A stretch of 64,000 nucleotides of DNA, taken from positions 62,001 through 126,000 of the forward strand of contig CAKVIG010000006.1 in NCBI GenBank assembly GCA_934754515.1, given 5' to 3'. Positions within the stretch are counted from its first letter, which is position 1, and the number at the start of each line of letters is the position of its first letter. A model generated the notes under the pieces. That model worked only from the letters and a program-made list of their open reading frames with translations, did not search any database and was not told the DNA's origin. A program made the translations under genes and the position numbers. The stretch comes from an uncultured Candidatus Melainabacteria bacterium (GTDB lineage: Bacteria > Cyanobacteriota > Vampirovibrionia > Gastranaerophilales > Gastranaerophilaceae). Shown here piece after piece: positions 9,010 to 17,736 of the stretch.

Positions 9010-9156
9010 AATTGAAAATTGAAAGTGGAAAATGGTTAATGGTGCAAAAAATTGCACCCTACAATTTTTGAATAAGTACGTTCAATATTGAATATATAGC
9101 AACTTGAAAATCTTTTTAAACAATTTTCCACTTTCCATTATCCATTTTCAATTTTA
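9010..9156. repeat. Family-B inverted repeat (GTGGAAAATGG / GGTGCAA)
   Basis: The left end carries TGAAAGTGGAAAATGG and the right end its complement CCACTTTCCATTATCC. A short palindrome with GGTGCAAAAAATTGCACC lies at 9041-9058. Other copies are at 20939-21040, 21497-21530 (one arm), 26492-26646, 59018-59166 and 60111-60197, with a variant around 27228-27460. Confidence 0.75.
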
Positions 9157-9175
9157 ATAACTCTTTTGTTCTTTC

Positions 9176-9204
9176 TTGGCATTTATACTCAACTATGTTA
9201 TAAT
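9176..9204 (+). promoter_or_regulatory. Strong housekeeping promoter with extended -10
   Basis: TTGGCA (9176-9181), a 17-base spacer, and TATAAT (9199-9204) preceded by TGT give a near-ideal sigma-70-type promoter. The expected start of transcription falls at or very near the GTG codon at 9211. Confidence 0.75.
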
Positions 9205-9210
9205 CTTTTT

Positions 9211-10305
9211 GTGAGAGATTTATTAAGAATATTATTGGTTGGGATAGTTATGTTTATTGCTCCGTTTGCGATGGCGGAACAGTATAAAGTGCTTGTTATT
9301 CCTGATAATATTGTAACTGATAATGAAGCAGTTGACTCTTATATTTATAATGCAACTTCTGAATTCTTCGCAAACGAAGTTATCAATTTGTTAAACCAAA
9401 CAGATTATATTAAATCACCTACAGTAAGCGAAGAAAGAAAACTTTTAAAAAGTAATCCTTCTTATATGATTCCTGCGAGAAATCTCACAAATCGTTTTAA
9501 AACATCATACAATGTGGATTACACTCAATTAAAAAAGATTTCTAATCAAGCAAGATATGTATTATTAATCACATCTTCAATTGATTCAGAAAATTATATC
9601 TTAAGAAGAACGTTTTGGGATTTTGTGAATATCCCGGGTGCAACTGTCGTTGACCCTGCGTATAAAATCAATACTTATGCAGTTCTAATTGATTTGCAAA
9701 AAAATATTGCTTTGTGGTCAAACACTTTCTATAAAACTATCAGTGTTGTAGAAAACAGAATCATAACAAGAGGTCCATCACCTCAAACAGAACAGCTTCA
9801 AAAAATTAGAGATTATTCAAGAATGCTTTGCCCTGAAATAGCTCAAAATGTGCAGGAAAGAGTTTTACCACCGGCTACTTATGCAAAAGAATCCAATCAA
9901 ATTTATTATGATATGGGGAATTTTGATAACGTATTTACTAAAAAATATAGAAGATGGCACAAAGAAGGCGGAAAAGATTACGCTGTTGCTAAATCCAGAG
10001 TAGATGCAAAAATTGCTGATACTAAAGATAAAATTAACGACACAAAAGAAAAAACTAAATCTAAATATAAACAATTTAAGGAAGATAGAGAACAAAAAGC
10101 TAAAGAAAAAGCTTTGCAAAAACAACTTGAAGTTAAAGCTGAACCTGTAAAACCTGTAGAAAACGGAATTCAAAATATTAACTATAAAAAACCTACGTTA
10201 CAGGATGAAAGTTTGTATCAACCAATTAATCTTAAAAAGACAAGAAAAAATAATTTGTACGGCGATTTTGACCCATCAAGACCACCACTAAGAGATTATA
10301 ATTAA
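9211..10305 (+). CDS. Predicted secreted or periplasmic unknown protein
   Basis: From the GTG at 9211 the protein has 364 residues and starts with a textbook signal peptide: Arg near the start, a hydrophobic core LLRILLVGIVMFIAPF, then AMA before EQYKVLVIPD. The mature part has a mixed alpha/beta region to about residue 230, then a Lys/Glu-rich helical, probably coiled-coil segment and a Pro/Lys-rich tail. No known domain is recognised. The promoter at 9176-9204 places the transcript start at about 9211, so the message may be leaderless; the alternative ATG at 9250 would cut the signal peptide short. It stands alone, followed by a hairpin and the sigma-28-type promoter of the next gene. Confidence 0.8.
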   Translation: MRDLLRILLVGIVMFIAPFAMAEQYKVLVIPDNIVTDNEAVDSYIYNATSEFFANEVINLLNQTDYIKSPTVSEERKLLKSNPSYMIPARNLTNRFKTSYNVDYTQLKKISNQARYVLLITSSIDSENYILRRTFWDFVNIPGATVVDPAYKINTYAVLIDLQKNIALWSNTFYKTISVVENRIITRGPSPQTEQLQKIRDYSRMLCPEIAQNVQERVLPPATYAKESNQIYYDMGNFDNVFTKKYRRWHKEGGKDYAVAKSRVDAKIADTKDKINDTKEKTKSKYKQFKEDREQKAKEKALQKQLEVKAEPVKPVENGIQNINYKKPTLQDESLYQPINLKKTRKNNLYGDFDPSRPPLRDYN

Positions 10306-10320
10306 ATGTTCTTTTATAAA

Positions 10321-10353
10321 ATGCCTTGCTACTAGGGAGTTTTAGCGAGGCAT
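10321..10353. terminator. Hairpin after the secreted unknown
   Basis: ATGCCTTGCTA (10321-10331) pairs with TAGCGAGGCAT (10343-10353), with one G-T pair. No clear T run follows, so its efficiency as a terminator is uncertain. Confidence 0.5.
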
Positions 10354-10385
10354 GTAAACTTTTGTAACAATTCTAAAGAAAATCC

Positions 10386-10412
10386 TAAAGTTTTAAAAAA
10401 TTATGCCGATAT
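10386..10412 (+). promoter_or_regulatory. Consensus sigma-28 (FliA-type) promoter
   Basis: TAAAGTTT (10386-10393), exactly 11 bases, then GCCGATAT (10405-10412). The classic FliA consensus is TAAAGTTT-N11-GCCGATAA, so 15 of 16 positions match at the right spacing. A box AACTTTTGTAACAA lies upstream at 10358-10371; the same box precedes the other sigma-28-type promoter at 33412. Confidence 0.78.
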
Positions 10413-10453
10413 ACATGGCACAGGAAACAAAAGGAAAAAAGGAGAACTCAATT

Positions 10454-11992
10454 ATGGGTATGTCAGCATCACAAGCAAGGTTAATCGCTTTAACAGCAAG
10501 AATGAACGACATTGAGTATCAAGGTCAACAAATTAACCAACAAAGAACAACTTTATCAAACCAAGTTAACGCATTATATAACCAGTTGCTTGAAATGAGC
10601 GTACCAACACCTCCTTCAACTTCTGATTATACAAAAGTTCAATACTCAGGTACTGCAGATGCTTCTAAATTTACTTTAGGCAACGTAGTTCCAACAGGTA
10701 AGAATGACATCGGTGATAACACTTATACTGTACAATTTAACTATAAGAGATCAGGAAATTCTGTTTCAAAAAGTACAACTCAAGCACAAGTTAAATCAAC
10801 ACCAGCAAAAATTGGCGTAAAATCAGCAACTAATATAACAAAAACGTATCTTAAAACAACAACAACCAATAAAGCCGGTGATGCTATTGAAACATCAACA
10901 GGTTTAGATAAAGATACACAAGTTTTAATTAAAGTTACAGATTCAGAAAAGTTAGCAGCATTAAATTATAGTAATCACAATGTCTTTGATGCTAGCGGTA
11001 AAGAATTAACTGCTGCTCCGGAAAGTGGTGAAGTTTATGTATCTTGCAAACTTTCAAATTTAACAAATGATGACTATAAAAATTTAGTAGAATCAAGTAA
11101 TGATAAATATACAAATGTTTATAAGAACGCAACAGAAACTGGTTTTGATGATTCACTAGATACTAATAAAGATATCTCAAATCAAGGTTTGTACATCACA
11201 AATGACACTGACAAAACTTTGAAGGCTATCACTACAGTTGGAGAATTAAAAAAAGCAATGGAAGATGGTTCAAACATTGTAGTGCTAGATGCAACAGCAA
11301 ATGGTGATTATGAAAACCCAAATTATACTAAAGGCACAACTGGAATGTCAGTAGGTACAATGCCAGTGTACAAAATGAGCGATGCAGAAGTAAAAACAAA
11401 ATTAGGTTCAAGCTATGATGAATATTTAACCTCATTGAAAAATGCTTTTCCAGAAGAATTTGATTCTGAAACTGATTTGGATAATGTTGCATCTAAATTT
11501 TATGTTTATATCGAGTATTCAAATGGTTCTATCAAACCTCACTTTATTAAGAATGATGAAATTTCTCAACTAGATAAAGATGAAAAAGTTGTAAGCCCTT
11601 ATGACTACGTTGCAGATGGAACTTATACACAAACAGATACTAAAAAAGAATGTCAATTAGAATTTGATGCAACATCAGGAAGAATTACTAAAGTTGGTAT
11701 TCCTGATGGAAAAGGTCAAGTAAGCTGGGTTGATGTCCAAGCTGAAACTGTAACAGATCAAAATGCTTACGAAGATGCATTCAACGATTATGAATACGAA
11801 AAGAATGTTTACGACAAAAAGCAACAGGAAATCAACGCAAAGACTTCTATCGTACAACAACAAGATAAGAACTTGGAATTAAAACTTACAAGACTTGATA
11901 ACGAAAGAAATGCGGTTAATACAGAAATTGAAGCTGTTAAAAAAGTTGTAAGCGACAACATCGAAAAATCTTATAAAACATTCTCAGGTTAA
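10454..11992 (+). CDS. Predicted exported helical protein, flagellar/type III-like architecture
   Basis: I chose the ATG at 10454 (512 aa). AAAAGGAGAA sits just upstream, and the earlier in-frame ATGs at 10403 and 10415 fall in or before the expected transcript start. The product begins MGMSASQARLIALTARMND, a Ser/Ala/Gln-rich amphipathic helix without a Sec signal. It ends in another long helix with heptad-like spacing and the tail KSYKTFSG. Between them lies a Thr/Lys/Asp-rich region of probable beta structure. Helical termini around a variable core are typical of axial and secreted substrates of flagellar or type III systems. The sigma-28-type promoter fits late flagellar-class control. No specific family is recognised and there are no flagellar genes in the window, so the export route is inference. 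Confidence 0.75.
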   Translation: MGMSASQARLIALTARMNDIEYQGQQINQQRTTLSNQVNALYNQLLEMSVPTPPSTSDYTKVQYSGTADASKFTLGNVVPTGKNDIGDNTYTVQFNYKRSGNSVSKSTTQAQVKSTPAKIGVKSATNITKTYLKTTTTNKAGDAIETSTGLDKDTQVLIKVTDSEKLAALNYSNHNVFDASGKELTAAPESGEVYVSCKLSNLTNDDYKNLVESSNDKYTNVYKNATETGFDDSLDTNKDISNQGLYITNDTDKTLKAITTVGELKKAMEDGSNIVVLDATANGDYENPNYTKGTTGMSVGTMPVYKMSDAEVKTKLGSSYDEYLTSLKNAFPEEFDSETDLDNVASKFYVYIEYSNGSIKPHFIKNDEISQLDKDEKVVSPYDYVADGTYTQTDTKKECQLEFDATSGRITKVGIPDGKGQVSWVDVQAETVTDQNAYEDAFNDYEYEKNVYDKKQQEINAKTSIVQQQDKNLELKLTRLDNERNAVNTEIEAVKKVVSDNIEKSYKTFSG

Positions 11993-12003
11993 TAATTGAA
12001 TAT

Positions 12004-12047
12004 GGATTGCCACGGCGCATAAATAGAAAATCGCGCCTCGCAATGAC
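12004..12047. repeat. REP-like repeat, GGATTGCCACG family
   Basis: GGATTGCCACGG and CGCCTCGCAATGAC mark a short copy of the repeat seen at 972-1075. Confidence 0.65.
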
Positions 12048-12107
12048 AACTAGCTTGTAATCAACAAAATATCACTCCCGTTAAGGGATTACATAGTCGA
12101 AAAAGAA

Positions 12108-12132
12108 CGATAGCCCCGACGAGGGGCTATCG
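12108..12132. terminator. GC-rich hairpin, probable terminator
   Basis: CGATAGCCCC (12108-12117) pairs perfectly with GGGGCTATCG (12123-12132) around GACGA. It lies between the exported-protein gene and rph. Confidence 0.65.
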
Positions 12133-12237
12133 CCTTATTATAAATGAAATATATTTCATCATATTAATTTTTATAATTGTTTTTTTACTCTGTCAATGTT
12201 ATTTTATAGAAAATGCTTTATCTATAGGAGAATTATT

Positions 12238-12933
12238 ATGAGAATTGACGGAAGAAAAAATGATGAACTTAGAGAAATCAAATTTACACACGGTTTTACA
12301 AAACATGCATTAGGCTCTGTTTTAACGGAATTTGGTGATACAAGAGTAATCGTAACCGCATCCGTGGATTTAAAGAAGCCAAAATGGATGGATGAAAACG
12401 ATAACCGCGGATGGGTAACAGCAGAATACTCGCTTCTTCCTGCTTCTACAAACACTCGCTGCAAACGCGAAAGAGAAAAAGTTTCAGGCCGCACACAAGA
12501 AATTCAGCGTCTTATCGGTAGAAGTCTTCGCGCTTGCGTTGATTTAGAAAAAATGCCGGGCATGACAATTACAATCGACGCGGATGTAATTCAAGCTGAC
12601 GGTGGAACAAGAACTGCAAGTATTTGCGGTGGATTTTTGGCTTTAAAAGATGCTGTTGATAAACTTTTAGCGTCTGGAGATTTGAAAGAAAACCCAATCA
12701 TCGAACCAATCGGAGCAATCTCTATCGGAATAGTGGATGGCGAAATTAAGTTGGATTTATGCTATGAAGAAGATTCTCATGCACAGGTTGATTCTAACGT
12801 TATTTTAACAGAAAGTGGCAAGATTGTTGATTTTCAAACGACTTCAGAAGGCGAACCGTACGAATTTGAAAGAATGATTGAATTGTTTAATACGGCAAAA
12901 GACGGAATAAACAGAATTATTGAAATGTATTAA
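12238..12933 (+). CDS. rph: Ribonuclease PH
   Basis: RNase PH trims the 3' ends of tRNA precursors phosphorolytically and works as a ring of identical subunits. The 231-aa product has the family sequence throughout: the start MRIDGRKNDELR, GDTRVIVTASV, the phosphate-binding Arg region with GRTQEIQRLIGRSLRA, and the metal-site segment DADVIQADGGTRTASI. I start at the ATG at 12238, which has TAGGAG nine bases upstream; the in-frame codon at 12196 would add a run with no family match. The length is slightly shorter than the usual 238-245 residues, because of a short C-terminus. Confidence 0.96.
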   Translation: MRIDGRKNDELREIKFTHGFTKHALGSVLTEFGDTRVIVTASVDLKKPKWMDENDNRGWVTAEYSLLPASTNTRCKREREKVSGRTQEIQRLIGRSLRACVDLEKMPGMTITIDADVIQADGGTRTASICGGFLALKDAVDKLLASGDLKENPIIEPIGAISIGIVDGEIKLDLCYEEDSHAQVDSNVILTESGKIVDFQTTSEGEPYEFERMIELFNTAKDGINRIIEMY

Positions 12934-12957
12934 TCCGAAACGGGATATTTGCAGTTT

Positions 12958-13497
12958 TTAAAATAATGCTTTTACACCCAGAATTATTAATAAAATTCCT
13001 GCAAATATCTCCAAACCTTTTGTTGGAAGATGTTTTAGCTTTCCACCAAGTGCAAAACCTAATATTGAATTTGCAAAAGTTACTAATGCTATTAATAACG
13101 CAGGTTTAAGTATACGGTTACTGAATAAAGACAATGTAATTCCTGCTGAAAATGCGTCTATGCTGGTTGCAATTCCGACAAGCAACAGACATTTGAAGTC
13201 AATACAAACAGGTTTGTCATTTTGGGTATCGAAAGCTTCTTTTATAACTTTGATTCCTAAATAAGAAAATATCAAGAATACAATCAAGCCTGCATAAGGT
13301 TCAATAAATGATTTTACAAAACCTGTTAAATAGTAGCCGATTGTTGGCATGATACCTTGAAATAATCCTGTACAAATTGCCAAAGATAAAGCATTTTTTA
13401 GACGTTTTTCGGTAAAAGTAATTCCATACGAAAATGATACAACGCAAGCGTCGATAGAAAGTGCTATTGCAAGTAATATTATTGAAATATAAGACAA
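12958..13497 (-). CDS. mntP: MntP-type manganese efflux pump (DUF204)
   Basis: MntP proteins export Mn2+ and protect against manganese excess. The 179-aa membrane protein has six predicted helices in two repeats. Each repeat carries the family motif with a conserved Asp: LAIALSIDACVVS near the N-terminus and LLVGIATSIDAFSAG in the middle. It appears to start at a TTG (13497) with only a weak AGAAAG upstream, so low expression is likely. It is convergent with rph and has no obvious operon partner. No Mn riboswitch (yybP-ykoY type) is evident in the short upstream region, which is mostly a family-A repeat. Confidence 0.85.
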   Translation of the reverse strand: MSYISIILLAIALSIDACVVSFSYGITFTEKRLKNALSLAICTGLFQGIMPTIGYYLTGFVKSFIEPYAGLIVFLIFSYLGIKVIKEAFDTQNDKPVCIDFKCLLLVGIATSIDAFSAGITLSLFSNRILKPALLIALVTFANSILGFALGGKLKHLPTKGLEIFAGILLIILGVKALF

Positions 13498-13554
13498 AAT
13501 AAAATCTTTCTGTTTATTTATGAAAAATTATACAATCGATTAACGAGTCGTGGT

Positions 13555-13672
13555 CATTCCCTCTCCTTACAGGAGAGCGGATTTTCGGTAGGGCGTAAGC
13601 CCGTAAGGTGGAGGTCGGACATTACTCCGCCGACACCCCGAATAATCCAAGAGAGGGCTAGGGTGAGGTGTT
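13555..13672. repeat. Family-A repeat between mntP and dnaB
   Basis: CCCTCTCCTTACAGGAGAG at one end and GAGAGGGCTAGGGTGAGG at the other pair imperfectly, with an inner GTAGGGCGTAAGCCC hairpin. The block is related to the perfect element at 29069-29233. Confidence 0.7.
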
Positions 13673-13680
13673 TACTTCAA

Positions 13681-15081
13681 CTAAAACACATCAGTCTTAA
13701 TCGGATTTTTGAATTTTGTAATACTTCCTTGGAATAGAAGCTTAACAGTACCAACCGAACCGTTTCTGTGTTTTGCGATAATGATTTCAGCTTCACCTTT
13801 GTTTGCAGCCTTTTCCGCTTCTTCCTCTTCATCATTTGCGTTTTTATAATATTCGTCACGATAAATAAACATTACAATATCTGCGTCTTGTTCGATAGAT
13901 CCTGATTCTCTCAAGTCAGAAAGCATCGGACGTTTATCAGTTCTGCTTTCTACCGCACGAGATAACTGAGAAAGTGAAATAATCGGAACGTTAAGTTCCT
14001 TAGCCAAAATCTTAAGACCTCTTGAAATACTTGAAATTTGTTGCATACGGTCTTCTCTACCCGTTCCTTCAATCAACTGCAAATAGTCGATTACGATTAA
14101 GCCCAAATTCTTTTCCGCCATCGCCAAACGTCTGCATTTAGCACGAATATCAGTAATAGTACAACCTGCCGTATCATCAATATAGATTGAAGCTTCTGAT
14201 AGGTCATTCATCGCAACCGCAAGTTTTTCCCAGTCTTTTGCCTGCATGTTACCTGTTTTAAGTCTTTGTGAATCAACTTCCGCTTCTGAACACAACAAAC
14301 GTTGAACAAGCTGTTGCTTTGACATTTCTAAAGAGAATATAGCAACAGGAGTTTTCGCTCTCAAGGCAACATTTTGCGCAATGTTTAAAGCAAACGCGGT
14401 TTTACCCATCGCAGGACGAGCAGCTAAGATAATCAAGTCCGAACGTTGAAGTCCGTTTAGCATAGCATCCAAATCATAGAAATCTGTCGGAACGCCGGTC
14501 AATTGACCTTTGTTGTTGTATCTTTCTTCAATTTTTGCATAAGTATCATAAACAATATCTTTGATTGGAGAAAGTGACTTGGAAGCTTTTGCTGACGCGA
14601 TATCGAAAATCAATTTTTCGGCAAGTTCTAAGGATTCTTCAATCGGATTTAAATCGTAGCCTGAAGAAACGATTTCAGAACCCGCATTAATCAAAGAACG
14701 CTTGATAGCTTTTTCTTGTACAATTCTTGCGTAGTATTCAACGTTAGTTGTAGTAATCGTTTTGTAGCTCAAATCGTTTACAAATGCACGACCGCCAACA
14801 AGCTCTAATTTTTGGTTAATATTAAGAATATCTGAAACTGAAACGATATCAATTTTGTCTTGGCTGTTATAAAGCTGCAACATCGCATCATAAACATATC
14901 TGTGCGCAGGTTTGTAGAAAGATTCAGGCTTAAGTTGTTCTACAATTTTGTTCATACAATTAGGGTTTACCAAAATTGCGCCCAAAATAGCTTCCTCTGC
15001 ATCAATGTTTTGAGGCATCAAATGTGATAAATCTTCTGTTTGCTGTGATGATTTTCTTTTATTTGCGTATGATGTTGACAT
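13681..15081 (-). CDS. dnaB: Replicative DNA helicase DnaB
   Basis: DnaB is the hexameric 5'-3' helicase that unwinds DNA at the replication fork and recruits primase. The 466-aa protein has the N-terminal helical domain beginning MPQNIDAEEAILGAIL, a linker, and a RecA-like ATPase. The ATPase carries Walker A in ARPAMGKTAFALN, Walker B in LGLIVIDYLQLI, and the arginine/DNA-binding block ISRGLKILAKELNVPII. The length is typical and no intein is present. The downstream side ends in a family-A repeat; upstream it diverges from nothing coding for about 150 bases. Confidence 0.97.
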   Translation of the reverse strand: MSTSYANKRKSSQQTEDLSHLMPQNIDAEEAILGAILVNPNCMNKIVEQLKPESFYKPAHRYVYDAMLQLYNSQDKIDIVSVSDILNINQKLELVGGRAFVNDLSYKTITTTNVEYYARIVQEKAIKRSLINAGSEIVSSGYDLNPIEESLELAEKLIFDIASAKASKSLSPIKDIVYDTYAKIEERYNNKGQLTGVPTDFYDLDAMLNGLQRSDLIILAARPAMGKTAFALNIAQNVALRAKTPVAIFSLEMSKQQLVQRLLCSEAEVDSQRLKTGNMQAKDWEKLAVAMNDLSEASIYIDDTAGCTITDIRAKCRRLAMAEKNLGLIVIDYLQLIEGTGREDRMQQISSISRGLKILAKELNVPIISLSQLSRAVESRTDKRPMLSDLRESGSIEQDADIVMFIYRDEYYKNANDEEEEAEKAANKGEAEIIIAKHRNGSVGTVKLLFQGSITKFKNPIKTDVF

Positions 15082-15230
15082 TCAGAGTACTCCTTTAAAT
15101 AAAAGTTTATCAATAACAATTGAGTTATTCAATAAATCGTTACGAAATGTGATAATGAAAAATTCTATATTTTATCTTTTTAATAATTTTATTCTATCAA
15201 AATCTTGTGAATTTTTATTACGTAAAACGT

Positions 15231-15722
15231 TTACCGCTTTATCCAATCATAAAGATTTCTTGTTTCTCCGAATTCAGAAGTTTTCAAAATATTTTGCGTA
15301 TCAAGATTTTCAAAAACAATATCAATTATAATTTCACCGTTTTTTAAAATACTTGCGTAATTTAGTCCATAATTTGCACAAAACGGCAGTTTAAGTTCAT
15401 TTTCTTTATACCTGTAAGCCAAACCGTGCACTCTGCAAATAATCGGACGATATTTATAAACAGAACATTTTTTATCTACCAAAAAAGGACAAGCACCGCC
15501 TCTTTCCATCGAATTGATATTTTGTTGAACAACTTGTTTTGTTATATTATCAAGCGCGATATACCCTTGCATCAAATATTCCAACTCTATTGAAGTTAGC
15601 GGATAATCACCTTTTTCGCAACATGCAGAACAGCCGGCTTTGCAATGAATATACTCTTTATGCAATTCAAAATAGTTTGCTAATTTTACATCAAGCTCTT
15701 TGATAAATTGTTCATAATTCAT
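15231..15722 (-). CDS. YkgJ-family cysteine-cluster protein
   Basis: The 163-aa protein carries the YkgJ/UPF0153 pattern, a putative zinc- or iron-sulfur-binding module. C27, C31, C34 and C35 are in HCKAGCSACCEKG, with further Cys at 78, 86, 96 and 115, including CPFLVDKKCSVYKYRPIICR. The R-P-x-x-C-R segment is characteristic. The function of the family is poorly known. It lies nine bases downstream of the following unknown gene in the same direction, so the two are probably cotranscribed. Confidence 0.85.
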   Translation of the reverse strand: MNYEQFIKELDVKLANYFELHKEYIHCKAGCSACCEKGDYPLTSIELEYLMQGYIALDNITKQVVQQNINSMERGGACPFLVDKKCSVYKYRPIICRVHGLAYRYKENELKLPFCANYGLNYASILKNGEIIIDIVFENLDTQNILKTSEFGETRNLYDWIKR

Positions 15723-15731
15723 CTTTAAAAA

Positions 15732-16376
15732 CTATCTTTTGCCCCATATTTTATCCCAGAAGCTTCTTGATGGTTGGCTTTCCAGTTGTTCAATTCTATG
15801 AGATAATTCTTTATTGTGTTCTAAAAGTTCTTTAACTTGTTTTGCTAAAATTTCGTTATCTCTTTTATAACCGCCTGCCTCAACAAGTTTGTTCACCATA
15901 TCGGAATTTGTAATATCATCACTGATTTTTTTAGCCACAGCTTCTGCAAGCATTTGAAGGGTTTGTGAAGATACATCCAGTGTAAAGCTTTTGCCTTGCG
16001 GAATAACTTCCGGGGCTTTTTCTTCTTGAACTACAACATCTGTTGAAGGATTTTCTTCTATTGTGCCATTTTGTTGATTCAATAAATCACTGACCATGAT
16101 TGGTTGCACAGGTTGAGCCGGTTCAGGAGTTTTTTCAACTTTAGCTTCCATTCGGCTAAGTTTCGTAATTATTTGTTCATCGCTATAACCTTGAGCTTTT
16201 AAAGAAATTCCCTTTTTAATTTTTTCTAAAGCCAAATCGTCATAGAATTCCAAGCCGTCTTCATCTTCATAGATTGATTCTATTTTCCAATCTTCTAAAA
16301 ACAAATCAAGCGAATGCTTGTCTATATAATAATTTTCTGTATTCAAACTCTTTAAAATACTTTCTCTGTTAAACAT
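15732..16376 (-). CDS. Unknown protein with MerR-like N-terminal helix-turn-helix
   Basis: The 214-aa protein starts with about 70 residues that resemble a winged helix of the MerR type: a YYDD-like motif FYDDLALEKIKKGISL followed by AQGYSDEQIITKLSR. A Pro/Glu/Val-rich linker follows. The C-terminal part has a second helix pair (about residues 125-165) and a coiled coil ending in SFWDKIWGKR. No ligand domain is recognised. It could be a small DNA-binding or chromosome-associated regulator. The gene sits just upstream of the YkgJ gene. Confidence 0.65.
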   Translation of the reverse strand: MFNRESILKSLNTENYYIDKHSLDLFLEDWKIESIYEDEDGLEFYDDLALEKIKKGISLKAQGYSDEQIITKLSRMEAKVEKTPEPAQPVQPIMVSDLLNQQNGTIEENPSTDVVVQEEKAPEVIPQGKSFTLDVSSQTLQMLAEAVAKKISDDITNSDMVNKLVEAGGYKRDNEILAKQVKELLEHNKELSHRIEQLESQPSRSFWDKIWGKR

Positions 16377-16419
16377 CCGCTATACCCCATTTTTGTAAAC
16401 ATTTAGTCTTTTTCTAAAA

Positions 16420-16866
16420 CTACTTTTTCATTAATCTTGCAATATCACGTTCTTGAGTTTTCTTTGTGATTGCTTCACGCTTATCGTAAAGTTTTTTACC
16501 TTTTGCCAAGCCTATTTCAAGTTTAGCAAAACCGTTAGTTAAAAACAATTCCAATGGCACAATTGTTACACCATCTTTTTTTACCTTGTCTTGAATTTTC
16601 AAAAGTTCACGTTTATTAAGTAAAAGTTTTCTAACCCTATCAGGCTTATGATTGTACCTGTTACCCTGCTCATACGGAGAAATATGCATACCGTACAAAA
16701 ACATTTCATTATCTTCAATTTTAGCAAATGAATCTTTTAAGTTAAGCATACCTCTACGAATAGATTTAATCTCAGTACCCGTTAAAACTATTCCGGCAAT
16801 AAACTTATCAAAAATCAAAAAATCATGAAAAGCTTTTCTGTTTGTAGATATGACTTTTTTATCCAT
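16420..16866 (-). CDS. smpB: SsrA-binding protein SmpB
   Basis: SmpB binds tmRNA and delivers it to stalled ribosomes for trans-translation. The 148-aa sequence has family signatures: NRKAFHDFLIFDKF near the start, VLTGTEIKSIRRG, the segment MHISPYEQGNRYNHKPDRVRKLLL, and a basic tail containing KGKKLYDKREAIKKK-like residues. I use the ATG at 16866. A TTG six codons upstream is possible, because an AAAGG lies closer to it than to the ATG. The tmRNA gene is not in this window. The gene overlaps no neighbour but lies 24 bases after mscS. Confidence 0.95.
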   Translation of the reverse strand: MDKKVISTNRKAFHDFLIFDKFIAGIVLTGTEIKSIRRGMLNLKDSFAKIEDNEMFLYGMHISPYEQGNRYNHKPDRVRKLLLNKRELLKIQDKVKKDGVTIVPLELFLTNGFAKLEIGLAKGKKLYDKREAITKKTQERDIARLMKK

Positions 16867-16890
16867 AAACTTATTATAATGCAAACCTTT

Positions 16891-17736
16891 CTATTTTGCC
16901 ATATAAACGCTTGTAGAAGGAAATGCGAATTCAATACCTTCTTCTCGATAGCGGTGAATTATTTGTCTAATCAAATCACTTTTTGTATGTACATATTCTA
17001 CCCAAGAGGTTTTGCTTGTATAAGCTACGAGTCTTACTTGAATAGAACTTGGCGCCATATTATCAAAAAAAGTTTCTGCACCTTCAAGAATTCGTGACTC
17101 GTTTTCAGCAATTTCTTTTAAGATTCTGCAAGCCGCGTCAAGTTTTTCGTTAGAAGTACCATATTCAACATCAACAGAAATATCAATTCTTCTTTTATGC
17201 GCTTGAGATACATTTGTAATTTCTTCGTTAGAAAGCACGTTATTTGGCACGTTTACGACATAACCATCTATAGTTCTCACTGTCGTTGAGCGCAAATTAA
17301 TGTTTTCAACCGTTCCTTCATAGCCATTGAATTTAATATAATCGCCGATTTTATAAACTCTGTCAGCCAAAAGTCCAAATGAACCGAAAATATTTCCGAT
17401 AGCTTCTTTTGCTGCAAAACCTACTGCTAAACCAGTAATACCAAAACCTGCAACTAATGAAGTTACATTATAACCGAAGCTTTGTAAAAATCCCGCCAAC
17501 AACATAAATACAATTACTGCTTTAATAATTTTATTTAAAACCGGCATTAAGTTTAAAAGCGGAGAATCTGTATTTTTGCTTTTTAATCTAAGTTCTATTC
17601 TATGCGTAAAAGCGTCTGCCAATTTACATACAGCCCAAATTAAAACAATGTTTACTAAAACACCTATTAAAAATTTAGCGTGTACTCCTAAAAAAGAAAA
17701 TATAGGTTTCACAATGAAAACTACCATTTTACACAC
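16891..17736 (-). CDS. mscS: Small-conductance mechanosensitive channel, MscS family
   Basis: MscS channels open under membrane tension and release solutes during osmotic downshock. The 281-aa protein has three predicted helices. The pore-lining TM3 is rich in Gly/Ala (VAGFGITGLAVGFAAKEA), and is followed by the beta domain YKIGDYIKFNGYEGTVENI and the conserved VPNNVLSNEEITN. The length matches the short E. coli-type channel. The start overlaps the end of the cysteine desulfurase gene by eight bases, so translation is probably coupled. Confidence 0.93.
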   Translation of the reverse strand: MCKMVVFIVKPIFSFLGVHAKFLIGVLVNIVLIWAVCKLADAFTHRIELRLKSKNTDSPLLNLMPVLNKIIKAVIVFMLLAGFLQSFGYNVTSLVAGFGITGLAVGFAAKEAIGNIFGSFGLLADRVYKIGDYIKFNGYEGTVENINLRSTTVRTIDGYVVNVPNNVLSNEEITNVSQAHKRRIDISVDVEYGTSNEKLDAACRILKEIAENESRILEGAETFFDNMAPSSIQVRLVAYTSKTSWVEYVHTKSDLIRQIIHRYREEGIEFAFPSTSVYMAK

